64,000 nt of DNA, from positions 53,622,107 to 53,686,106 of the forward strand of contig NC_134829.1 of NCBI RefSeq assembly GCF_004210375.1, written 5' to 3'. The notes below the pieces were generated by a model. It did not search any database, was not told where the DNA came from, and saw nothing but the letters and a program-made list of their open reading frames with translations. A program made the translations under genes and the position numbers. Shown piece after piece: positions 47,165-58,191 of the stretch (the first letter of the stretch is position 1; the number at the start of each line of letters is the position of its first letter). The stretch is from Tachypleus tridentatus. Its lineage: Eukaryota > Arthropoda > Merostomata > Xiphosura > Limulidae.

Positions 47165-48500
47165 TTTAACAACAAAGAAACGAATCTCTTGAGTAATAGA
47201 TTAAAATTCGTTATTTGCTGCCACAAATATGAAATACATTTTTCCAGTAATAAGGAGAAGGAAGTACTTACACCAAATTTATTTTGGCATAAAATTCAAA
47301 AGTAAATAAACAACTTATATTTTTTGTCAGAAAACGTATCTTCACAGTTTTACCACCAAAACAGTACCCGATTGTAATTAAGAGAAGCTGTAACAACGAC
47401 TCGTGGAAAAGTTAGTTCACTGTTCTGCGTGAAATATTCATACTCGTGAAACTTCAGGATATTAAAATGCACCAGCTCACGTGCATTTCTTCGTACAGTT
47501 AGTTTCCTCATTTTAAAATGTATCTAGCAGTACGGTGCTTTTGAAGTTAAAATGTTCTATTGAAGGATCTATAAATTTTACTCTCTCGCTGCCTATTGTC
47601 ATATTTATATTGTAACAAGCTATCAGTGGTTCAATAATAATAGTATGATATATCTAGTCTTTGAAAAACTTACAGCGTCGACAAGGTGTCTTTAAACTGT
47701 CTTGACAGGTTCGTGAGATCACTGTTCGTTTTCCTATTAACTCTTCAAAAACACGTGAGCGGAATAATATTCTGTTAAGTCAGTTACTCATTTGTGTTTT
47801 TACGTAGACCACGTGCGTTAATTGTGAAATGGACAAATACTGTTTTGGTTTCATTTCAACGCATTTCGGTTATTTCTAGACGCACCGCAATAATACGCTG
47901 ACCTATTTTCTATGTAGTTTTGTTCATGATAATGCAAAAAATTTCAGCGGCAGATGTTCTGTAGTTTCATATATGTACACATATATCCATCACTTTTAGT
48001 TTACCACATCTTTTTTCGTTAGGTTAGTTTTGTTGTTGTTTTTTCATCGTGAATGCCTTCTTGTTATTTTTGTCATTTCAAAACCTGATTGAATGTTATT
48101 TAGGGACCTACTTTTTCAACTGTTTACATCACGTTATACGTAAACGTAACATGAAAGAAATTCTAAATGTTCCGAGTGCTTATGTTAATTGATATATAAA
48201 TATATATATACATTTTGTTTTTTCCATTTGAAGTGTAACCTTCCATGGTAAATAGGTTCATCTGTAGTAAACTTGTTAGTTGTTTTATCGCGAGGGTTAT
48301 ATGTTACTCACATTTTCTGCCATTGTTTGCTTGTGATAAAATCAGACTCAAGACTTCGTTTTTGTTTTGTTTTTTTTTTTCTATTTTTTTCCCTTCCTTG
48401 TTATTATTATGTTCATTGGCCTGTGCAATTTGGAAATGGCTTAGTCTGGGTAAATAGGCGAGAACGGTCCTAGGGAAACGTCAAATTATGGTTCTCAATT
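47165..48500. other. Unannotated AT-rich stretch
   Basis: No gene recognised. GACCTATTTTCTATGTAG at about 47900 resembles a segment at about 12617, perhaps a dispersed repeat. The overlapping 66-70-codon frames at 48245-48473 are T-rich and unconvincing. Confidence 0.45.
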
Positions 48501-48503
48501 TAT

Positions 48504-48595
48504 CACGTGATCATTTCGCACACACTGTACGCCGATAGGTTGAAAGAAGAAAGGATTTAATTCTTTGGACCACCTCCCAATTTAGGGTATAAATA
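48504..48595 (+). promoter_or_regulatory. Promoter of the 48.7 kb Gly-rich gene
   Basis: CACGTG at 48504-48509 followed by ATCATTTCGCACAC, TTTGGACCAC at 48564-48573 and TATAAATA at 48588-48595. CACGTG lies 84 bp upstream of the TATA box, exactly as at 58040/58124, and the intervening sequence is alignable (CGCCGA, TTGAAAGAAGAAA-like block). The leader to the ATG is about 35-40 nt. Confidence 0.78.
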
Positions 48596-48660
48596 GAGTC
48601 GACCAGAACACTACCACCAACTTCGTCAATCAATTCTTGAAGAGAGCTACAAAGACAACT

Positions 48661-49672
48661 ATGAGAAAGGTATGGTATGAGTTATGAGGACAATCGTTGT
48701 ATTGTATGTTATAATGCTTTATTAGCTGCTTTGTCCGGAGAACAATCCGAAACAATATTCTGAACTAACTCTCACACGGTGAACAGAAGACGTATGTTAA
48801 CTCAGTACGACTTAACGATTGAAATATCATAAATTCTGAGAGAAACACATTGGAATGTTTCATTTATCAACTTTCACACTGGAATGTTTTATTTATCAAA
48901 AATTGAACCAAGATAATTTTGGACGATCTGACAATTTGACAAGTTTTATAACTTCGTAATATTTTACTAATTATCCATAATGTATATTTGTCTCTTGGTA
49001 AAATTAATGTAATGTAAGACTGAAAGAAGGCAGAGAGTGCTCGAAAAATCGAGTTTACTTTGTGTGTAAAAAGCGCTTACTATAATCCATGTCTTGGCAA
49101 ATTTTTCATATGTTAAGAAGTTCACGCTTTTTAATACGCTTCAAATATTGTTGTATAATTATCTTTTTGTTTTAAATATGTTGTTTAAAATGCATAATTT
49201 CTGTTTACTTCTAATAGTTCTGTATTTTTACTGAAAGCTATTTATAGTCGTCTGTTTCACTGTGGTGGTCCTGGTGGCACGTGCAGAAGATAAAGCTGAT
49301 GGCAAGACTGAAGATCTTCAAGCTGAAGCAACTGGTTACGGTGGAGGAGGGTACGGCGGAGGAGGGTACGGTGGTGGAGGCTATGGTGGGGGAGGCTATG
49401 GTGGGGGAATAGGAGGAGGGATTGGAGGAATAGGAGGAGGGATTGGAGGAATAGGAGGAGGGATTGGGGGAATAGGAGGAGGGATTGGTGGATACGGTGG
49501 TGTAGCCCATATTCTTGCTGTTCCAGTAAGACTGGTTGTAGGAGGCGGCGGCTATGGAGGCGGCGGCTATGGAGGAGGCGGCTACGGAGGAGGCGGCTTC
49601 GGAGGAGGCGGCTATGGGATCGGACTTGGTGGACGTTTAGGAGGCGGCATAGGCAAATGGTGGTGGGATTAA
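48661..49672 (+). CDS. Secreted Gly-rich protein (cuticular or antimicrobial type)
   Basis: Exon 1 (48661-48669) encodes only M-R-K before the donor GTATGG. A 568 bp phase-0 intron ends at ...ACTGAAAG and exon 2 is 49238-49672. The product is 147 residues: signal peptide 1-19 (hydrophobic LFIVVCFTVVVLV, cleavage after ARA), then an acidic segment EDKADGKTEDLQAEATGY. The first Gly block consists of GYGGG and IGGGIGG repeats. The hydrophobic island VAHILAVPVRLVV (about 92-104) precedes a second GYGGG block and the C-terminus GKWWWD. No Cys remains after the signal peptide. The start was chosen because it follows a TATA promoter at the expected distance and joins in frame. It is closest to the 58 kb gene by promoter, signal peptide and acidic segment. 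Its function is inferred only from family composition. Confidence 0.87.
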
Positions 49673-49674
49673 AG

Positions 49675-50170
49675 GTCAGTGTTAAAATTCATTGTTAAAT
49701 TGCCTGTGCTATTTCTATATATATTGAAAACCCAATTGATCAGTACGTTTATTCTAATTATGTGTTATTGTTTGTGACACTATATACTTATAATTAAATT
49801 GTTTTTTTAATTAATTATTTTCTTTATTAGGTTAACCCCCAGTGTTGATATATACACAAATGCACGAAAGTTATACTAAGGTTCTCCTTATAAAAAAAGG
49901 AAGAGATATATTTATTCCTGAGGTGAACTTGTGTTTATATAAAACCAGTGTCTTTTTAATACTTAAGAGATAATTTATTGACTTTGGAATTTATATGTTA
50001 CAATACTTTATCGTTTTTATAGGTCATTCTCCACTTTCACCCTCAGAAGTGTTGAAACAACGCCCTCTGCTTCCAAGATGTTTCTATTAAAGTTAAATAG
50101 ATATAAGTTCTTTTTATTGTACATGAAACTGCTGTATAAAAAAATACGTAAATAAACATATACTTCATTC
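49675..50170 (+). other. 3' UTR intron, terminal exon and polyA signal of the 48.7 kb gene
   Basis: The donor AG|GTCAGT lies two bases after the stop codon. The acceptor CGTTTTTATAG ends at 50022, leaving a 348 bp intron. The terminal exon begins at 50023 and has AATAAA at 50151-50156. Its sequence (GCCCTCTGCTTCC) resembles the terminal exon of the 58 kb gene (GCCATCTGCTTTC), which supports the structure. Confidence 0.6.
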
Positions 50171-50602
50171 AGACACAAATATTTTCGTAACTTTCGTGGT
50201 TCTTTTTCTCGCTGTTTATTGGGAGACAAAATACCTTCTGATTTTAACATTCCAATTAAGAATGACAGTCCACAGTTCAATAACGTATACAACCATCCAG
50301 AACACCTTAAAAGTTCTAAGGTAACAGAACGTCAGTTTACAGTCATATTTGTGCTAACTAGGACAAAATCTTTAATAATATATCCTAAAAATGAAACTCG
50401 ATAATGAAACACATTCACTTATATTTCTCTTAAGATAATTGTTTGGCGTAGCTCCAAAATATTTGGAAAAACATTAATTTTACTTAGAGCTACGAGTTAA
50501 GGAAGCTTTTGGATTCAATCCCATTTTGTTTTACTAGAGGGCGTTGGGAACATATACATGTACTTGTTTAATAAATATTGAGCTTAGGTTCAATTGTTTG
50601 TG
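50171..50602. other. Unannotated AT-rich stretch
   Basis: Nothing recognised beyond the 3' end of the gene above; a 61-codon plus frame at 50219 has no features. Confidence 0.45.
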
Positions 50603-50820
50603 CGGGCCCAGCATGGCCAGGTGGTTATGGCAGTCGACTCGTAATCCGAGAGTCGCGGGTTCGAATTCCCGTCACACCAAACATGCTCTCCCTTTCAGCC
50701 GTGGGGGCGTTATTATGTGACGGTCAATCGAACTATTCGTTGGTAAAAAGAGTTGCCCAAGAGTTGATGATGACTAGCTGTCTTTCCTCTAGTCTTACAC
50801 TGCGAAATTTAAAATAAACC
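50603..50820 (+). repeat. SINE-A copy with internal deletion
   Basis: Good head (GGGCCCAGCATGGCCAGGTG) and body, but about 12 bp are missing around the GGCGGTGGGTGG segment and the tail module is lost after ACACTGCGAAATTT. Confidence 0.85.
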
Positions 50821-50904
50821 AAAGTGGAATTCGAAAGTTAGGACTTCCAAAAAAAAAATCAAGGACTAATTGCTTCAATGTTTGGTGGAACTTGAACATC
50901 GTGA

Positions 50905-53900
50905 CTGTAGCATGACAAGGGATATCTACAGCTGGTATAACATTGAAATGGTAGCATGACAAAGGATATCTATAGCTGGTATAACATTGAAATGGTAGCA
51001 TGACAAGGGATATCTATAGCTGGTATAACATTGAAACGGTAGCATGACAAGGGATATCTACAGCTGGTATAACATTGAAATGGTAGCATGACAAGGGATA
51101 TCTATAGCTGGTATAACATTGAAATGGTAGCATGACAAGGGATATCTATAGCTGGTATAACGTTGAAATGGTAGCATGACAAGGGATATCTATAGCTGGT
51201 ATAACGTTGAAATGGTAGCATGACAAGGGATATCTATAGCTGGTATAACATTGAAATGGTAGCATGAAAAGGGATATCTATAACTGGTATAACATTGAAA
51301 TGGTAGCATGACAAGGGATATCTATAGCTGGTATAACATTGAAATGGTAGCATGACAAGGGATATCTATAGCTGGTATAACATTGAAATGGTAGCATGAC
51401 AAGGGATATCTATAACTGGTATAACATTGAAATGGTAGCATGACAAGGGATATCTATAGCTGGTATAACATTGAAATGGTAGCACGACAAGGGATATCTA
51501 CAGCTGGTATAACATTGAAATGGTAGCATGACAAGGGATATCTATAACTGGTATAACATTGAAATGGTAGCATGACAAGGGATATCTATAGCTGGTATAA
51601 CATTGAAATGGTAGCATGACAAGGGATATCTATAACTGGTATAACATTGAAATGGTAGCACGACAAGGGATATCTATAACTGGTATAACATTGAAATGGT
51701 AGCACGACAAGGGATATCTATAGCTGGTATAACATTGAAATGGTAGCATGACAAGGGATATCTATAACTGGTATAACATTGAAATGGTAGCACGACAAGG
51801 GATATGTATAGCTGGTATAACATTGAAACGGTAGCATGACAAGGGATATCTACAGCTGGTATAACATTGAAATGGTAGCATGACAAGGGATATCTATAGC
51901 TGGTATAACATTGAAATGGTAGCACGACAAGGGATATCTACAGCTGGTATTACATTGAAATGGTAGCATGACAAGGGATATCTATAGCTGGTATAACATT
52001 GAAATGGTAGCACGACAAGGGATATCTACAGCTGGTATAACATTGAAATGGTAGCATGACAAGGGATATCTATAACTGGTATAACATTGAAATGGTAGCA
52101 CGACAAGGGATATCTATAGCTGGTATAACATTGAAATGGTAGCATGACAAGGGATATCTATAACTGGTATAACATTGAAATGGTAGCACGACAAGGGATA
52201 TCTATAGCTGGTATAACATTGAAACGGTAGCATGACAAGGGATATCTACAGCTGGTATAACATTGAAATGGTAGCATGACAAGGGATATCTATAGCTGGT
52301 ATAACATTGAAATGGTAGCACGACAAGGGATATCTACAGCTGGTATTACATTGAAATGGTAGCATGACAAGGGATATCTATAGCTGGTATAACATTGAAA
52401 TGGTAGCACGACAAGGGATATCTACAGCTGGTATAACATTGAAATGGTAGCATGACAAGGGATATCTATAGCTGGTATAACATTGAAATGGTAGCACGAC
52501 AAGGGATATCTACAGCTGGTATTACATTGAAATGGTAGCATGACAAGGGATATCTATAGCTGGTATAACATTGAAATGGTAGCACGACAAGGGATATCTA
52601 CAGCTGGTATAACATTGAAATGGTAGCATGACAAGGGATATCTATAGCTAGTATAACATTGAAACGGTAGCATGACAAGGGATATCTATAACTGGTATAA
52701 CATTGAAATGGTAGCATGACAAGGGATATCTATAGCTGGTATAACATTGAAATGGTAGCATGACAAGGGATATCTATAGCTGGTATTACATTGAAATGGT
52801 AGCATGACAAGGGATATCTATAGCTGGTATAACGTTGAAATGGTAGCATGACAAGGGATATCTATAGCTGGTATAACATTGAAATGATAGCACGACAAGG
52901 GATATCTATAACTGGTATAACATTGAAATGGTAGCATGACAAGGGATATCTATAGCTGGTATAACATGAAATGGTAGCATGACAAGGGATATCTATAGCT
53001 GGTATGACATTGAAATGGTAGCATGACAAGGGATATCTATAACTGGTATAACATTGAAATGGTAGCATGACAAGGGATATCTATAGCTGGTATAACATTG
53101 AAATGGTAGCACGACAAGGGATATCTATAGCTGGTATAACATTGAAATGGTAGCATGACAAGGGATATCTATAGCTGGTATAACATTGAAATGGTAGCAT
53201 GACAAGGGATATCTATAGCTGGTATAACATTGAAATGGTAGCACGACAAGGGATATCTACAGCTGGTATACCATTGAAATGGTAGCATGACAAGGGATAT
53301 CTACAGCTGGTATAACATGAAATGGTAGCATGACAAGGGATATCTATAACTGGTATAACATGAAATGGTAGCATGACAAGGGATATCTATAGCTGGTATA
53401 ACATTGAAATGGTAGCACGACAAGGGATATCTATAGCTGGTATAACATTGAAATGGTAGCATGACAAGGGATATCTATAGCTGGTATAACATTGAAATGG
53501 TAGCATGACAAGGGATATCTATAGCTGGTATAACATTGAAATGGTAGCACGACAAGGGATATCTACAGCTGGTATACCATTGAAATGGTAGCATGACAAG
53601 GATATCTATAGCTGGTATAACATGAAATGGTAGCATGACAAGGGATATCTATAGCTGGTATAACATGAAATGGTAGCATGACAAGGGATATCTATAGCTG
53701 GTATAACATTGAAATGGTAGCACGACAAGGGATATCTATAGCTGGTATAACATGAAATGGTAGCATGACAAGGGATATCTATAGCTGGTATAACATGAAA
53801 TGGTAGCATGACAAGGGATATCTATAGCTGGTATAACATGAAATGGTAGCATGACAAGGGATATCTATAGCTGGTATAACATTGAAATGGTAGTATGACA

Positions 53901-53935
53901 AGGGATATCTATAGCTGGTATAACATTGAAATGGA
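50905..53935. repeat. Giant minisatellite, 44 bp unit, about 69 copies
   Basis: Units contain GGTAGCATGACAAGGGATAT and CTATAGCTGGTATAACATTG. Rare variants recur at multiples of the unit (GTATTACATT at 51947 and 52343, 396 bp or nine units; TATACCATTG at about 53269 and 53575), showing block duplications. Right-hand copies carry a 1 bp deletion (AACATGAAAT) spread over several units. Confidence 0.97.
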
Positions 53936-54196
53936 AACTGTCTGAAAAATTAGATGGTTTGTTTAGACGAATGAACTCTTTAGATGTTATACAGAATTTC
54001 AAAATGGGACGTTTTAAAATGAACATGGTTTGATAGAAAACTGACTTCTACAGCTGGTACAACTTGGACAATAATTTTATAAGTAATATATAAGCTTGAT
54101 AAGGGTGACTCGTTGAAAGTTAACATGACTTGAAGAACAAGCGTCTTTTCTATCTGGCAGAAGTTCGAAATTGGTTTTTGTCTTAACAATGCTTCC

Positions 54197-54306
54197 TCCG
54201 AGTGGCACAGCAGACTGAGACCGCTAAAAACCTGGTTTCAATACCGATGATGGGTAGAGAACAGATAGCCTAAATTATTGTTTTCTTCTTAACTTCAAGC
54301 AAATAA
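54197..54306 (+). repeat. SINE-B copy, diverged
   Basis: GCACAGCAGACTGAGACCGC, TAAAAACCTGGTTTCAATAC, GATGATGGGTAGAGAACAGA in plus orientation. Confidence 0.68.
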
Positions 54307-54448
54307 ACTTAAGAAACGTCAAGATAACCAAGTACAGAGAGAACTGAAACGTGAGACGTTTTTAAGTACGCTTTAGTAAAGTATGCATTTTGAGGATTCG
54401 TCCGTGAAGAAATGACTATAAACTCCTTGTAAAATATTAAAAAAATAT

Positions 54449-55536
54449 AATACTCATTAATTCACAAACATTTATATCCCAAGCAGCAATAACACTCGTT
54501 ACTTCACAAACGTTTATATCCCAAACAGTAACAACACTCATTACTCCACAAACGTTTATATCCCAAGCAGTAATAACACTCGTTACTTCACAAACGTTTA
54601 CATCCCAAGCAGTAATAACACCCGTTACTCCACAAACGTTTATATCCCAAACAGTAATAACACTCATTACTCCACAAACGTTTATATCCCAAGCAGTAAT
54701 AACATTCGTTAATTCACAAACGTTTATAACCCAAACCGTAACAACATTCGTTACTTCACAAATGTTTATAACCCAAACAGTAATAACACTCGTTACTTCA
54801 CAAACGTTTATAACCCAAACAGTAATAACACTCATTACTTCACAAACGTTTATAACCCAAACCGTAACAACATTCGTTAATTCACAAACGTTTATAACCC
54901 AAACCGTAACAACATTCGTTACTTCACAAATGTTTATAACCCAAACAGTAATAACACTCGTTACTTCACAAACGTTTATAACCCAAACAGTAATAACACT
55001 CGTTACTCCACAAACGTTTATAACCCAAACCGTAACAACATTCGTTAATTCACAAACGTTTATAACCCAAACAGTAATAACACTCATTACTCCACAAACG
55101 TTTACATCCCAAACAGTAATAACACCCGTAACTCCACAAACGTTTACATCCCAAACAGTAATAACACTCATTACTCCACAAACGTTTATAACCCAAACAG
55201 TAATAACACTCATTACTCCACAAACGTTTACATCCCAAACAGTAATAACACCCGTTACTCCACAAACGTTTATATCCCAAGCAGTAATAACACCCGTAAC
55301 TCCACAAACGTTTATATCCCAAGCAGTAATAACACTCGTTACTCCACAAACGTTTATATCCCAAACAGTAATAACACCCGTAACTCCACAAACGTTTATA
55401 TCCCAAGCAGTAATAACACCCGTAACTCCACAAACGTTTATTTCCCAAACAGTAATAACACCCGTTACTCCACAAACGTTTATAACCCAAACCGTAACAA
55501 CATTCGTTACTCCACAAACGTTTATAACCCAAACAT
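54449..55536. repeat. Minisatellite, 42 bp unit, about 26 copies
   Basis: Units contain CACAAACGTTTATATCCCAA and ACAGTAATAACACTCGTTAC with many recurring variants (TATAACC/TACATCC; CTCGTTACTT/CCCGTAACTC). Frames of 180-380 codons on both strands result from the period and are rejected. Confidence 0.96.
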
Positions 55537-56074
55537 TCTGCAAGAACCAATATATATTTACTTTTCCAAAAGGGAACATAAATGTTTAATCTCATGGCAA
55601 CTCATTCAACTAACGGGCCAAGTTAGAGGCCTTTGTTTTCCTATGGCTCGGACACAAATGTCCCTACAGTTGTGAACCACTGGTAAAAGTAAAGCCAGCA
55701 GTACCGTCATTGGAAGGTTTTCGTCCGGCACTTTGAATCAATCAGTAGAACAATCTGTTATTTTAATAACACGTCTACAACGGATGTGTCTTGAACCACT
55801 CATTCAGAAAAATAACTGGGTGAGATACATATTCTTGGCTATTATTAATCTATATTCGGGTGGTGCTTCTTAGAGACTGAGGTACGATACTCACCTGTTA
55901 CGAAATAGATCATTAATTGAATAGCAACTTATTAAGAACATTTCCAGTAAAGATTGTTACACGCTTAGAATTACAAATGTTTGTTCCTAAAAGTGTTTTC
56001 TGGCATAACACTAAATGTTCGCTTCTTTCCTTTTTAGTTATTATCCAATTTATAGATCGTTCGTTAACTAATAC
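55537..56074. other. Unannotated stretch
   Basis: Nothing recognised. Confidence 0.5.
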
Positions 56075-56333
56075 TTAGCTAAGTGGCTATAGAGTGTCAC
56101 TCGCACTCTGAGGGTCACAGGTTCGAATTCTCATCATATCAAACATGTTTTCTCTTTCATCCTTGGGGATGTTATTACATGCGTTTAATCTCATTATTCG
56201 TTGGTAAAAATGTAGCTTAAGAGTTGGCGGAGGGTGGTAATGACTAGCTGCCTTACATCTAATATTTTCACTGCTGAATTAGGGATGGCTGGCATAAATA
56301 ACCCTTGTGTAGCTTTGCGCGAAATTTAAACAA
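56075..56333 (+). repeat. SINE-A copy, diverged
   Basis: Eroded head (AAGTGGCTATAGAGTGTCAC), B box GGTTCGAATTCTC, body and GCGCGAAATTTAAAC tail. Confidence 0.82.
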
Positions 56334-56344
56334 AATAATTATTT

Positions 56345-56415
56345 CGAACCTAGTACGGTGGACTCAGCAGATAGTCCGATGTGGCTTTGTTATAAGTAAA
56401 GCACACAAACACACT
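56345..56415 (+). repeat. SINE-C 3' fragment
   Basis: GGTGGACTCAGCAGATAGTC, CGATGTGGCTTTGTTATAAG and an ACACAAACACAC end; head missing. Confidence 0.68.
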
Positions 56416-56483
56416 CGAGCTACGTAACGAAAGGGTTAAGAAAGGGATAACAAGGCACTAACAATAAATTCTCGGATTCACAG

Positions 56484-56748
56484 ACATCCACAGGTTAACT
56501 AATAAATTACACACAGTCGTCCACAGGTTAACTAATAAATTATACACGGTCGTCCACAGGTTAACTAATAAATTATACACGGTCGTCCACAGGTTAACTA
56601 ATAAGTTATACACAGTCGTCCACAGGTTAACTAATAAATTATACACAGTCGTCCACAGGTTAACTAATAAGTTATACACAGTCATCCACAGGTTAACTAA
56701 TAAGTTATACACAGTCGTCCACAGGCTAACTAATAAGTTATACACACG
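56484..56748. repeat. Minisatellite, 33 bp unit, 8 copies
   Basis: Units contain GTCCACAGGTTAACTAATAA and ATTATACACA; a 95-codon minus frame is a by-product. Confidence 0.95.
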
Positions 56749-56984
56749 TCTAACAAAGTATTAAATTTTGTTATTCCATGACGATTTCCTACGGTCGTTA
56801 TATTTTTAACAGATGATTTTATAGTCCAGCTTAACTGTACGGTAATGTTTTATAATACGGGAACACCATTACTAACATTTTAATTAATGAGGGTTGGAAG
56901 TATTGAACTTTAGAATAACTAAGTCTTTAACTATCAATCTCATGTGAAGTGTAAAGTAGTTTTATCAATGACAAAGCTATACAA

Positions 56985-57227
56985 AGGTTATCTATATCAG
57001 TTGTCCCTAATTTAGTTATCTGCATCAGTTGTCCCTAATTTAGTTATCTGCATTAGTTGTCCCTAATTTAGTTAACTCTTGGCTTTCTACTTTATCAACA
57101 AACAGTGGGATTGACCTCCACGTAATAACGCCCCGACATATAAAAGGGCAAGCTTATTCGGTGAAGGGACTCGAACCCGCAACTCTCAGGCTACTACTCG
57201 AGCACTTTTACCACCAGGCCTGTTTTC
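56985..57227 (-). repeat. SINE-A copy with an internal 28 bp tandem expansion
   Basis: Minus-orientation SINE-A (GTCCCTAATTTAG, AGTGGGATTGACC, AAAAGGGCAAGC, GGGACTCGAACCCGC). The internal segment TATCTGCATCAGTTGTCCCT plus AATTTAGT is present three times in tandem at 56988-57073. Confidence 0.78.
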
Positions 57228-58039
57228 TAAATAAATGTTCACGTTATACGTTGTAGCGAAGTTTTGGAAAGCGCTTTTTTCCAACGTCAAATTACCTACT
57301 ATATTTAACACCTTACCACCTATGGAATCGTCTTCAAATAAATTTACTGTTTTTCATGTAAATCACAGATTTTGTTCTGAGATTTACATGTCGAACTCGA
57401 GCTTGCTTTTCGGTTTAATCTTGTCTCAATTTGTGATTTAAATCAATGTTTTATTGACCTATTTAATGCGTGTTTCTGTCAGTCTTAAATAATAAATGAA
57501 AAAAAAAAGTTAGATGCTCTCTGACATGAGTCAGTGAGTTTTTGGTCATACGTTGTGTTTAATGGATATGATTAATAATCCTGGATTATTGCTAGAACGT
57601 GATTTAACTTGATGTTGTTTAAAGACCTATTTTCTTGTCCAATAGCGTTTCAGAAAGACATAAAACCGACACACCAAAAAATGTATTGTAAATATACTCA
57701 TAGTAATTTAGCTTACATTTTGTTTAGTTTCTTTGAAAAGGGTAACGGTTCGCTGTAAACAAGACTTAAGGAACACGTGGTTGTTGTTGTATCCTGAGGG
57801 TAACATTTTGCTAACAGACTTTTGTTAGCATTCACTTGAATTAAGTCCGACGCGCACGCCATCTGCTATTACCAGTTTTTGTTGCTCTCATGTTATCACT
57901 TTGCCACATAAAATAAACAGTAACAACAAATACTGGTCTAGCTCTTGGTGTCTGGATGTGTGCTGCAGGACTGATGTGCATGGTGAACGTAAGTAAGGTC
58001 ACTGTTCCAGAAAATTAAGAGAGATTCCACCTTTTGGAC
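57228..58039. other. Unannotated stretch upstream of the 58 kb gene
   Basis: A 68-codon plus frame (57235-57441) shows no known features. No repeats recognised. Confidence 0.45.
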
Positions 58040-58131
58040 CACGTGCTCATTTTCGTGCACCAGGGGTCGCCGAGTTCAAAGAGGAAATGATTGAAATTCT
58101 CCTCATTAGCGACTTTCTCTGGCTATAAATA
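58040..58131 (+). promoter_or_regulatory. Promoter of the 58 kb Gly-rich gene
   Basis: CACGTG at 58040-58045, overlapping TTTGGACCAC at 58033-58042, followed by CTCATTTTCGTGCACC, a GGTCGCCGAG block and TATAAATA at 58124-58131. CACGTG-to-TATA distance is 84 bp, the same as in the 48.7 kb gene. Confidence 0.78.
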
Positions 58132-58191
58132 TGGGGATCTGATAAACAGAAACTGACTCAAAAAGATCCCTTCAATTTGAATATCAAAAAT

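Noticed and set aside
10088-53935. Regular short repeats that might suggest CRISPR arrays
   Set aside because: Units are directly adjacent without unique spacers, and the DNA is eukaryotic; they are minisatellites.
54437-55595. Frames of 380, 275 and 181 codons with TxxT or CGV-like repeats
   Set aside because: By-products of a 42 bp minisatellite; they are open in several frames at once and have no non-repeat domain.
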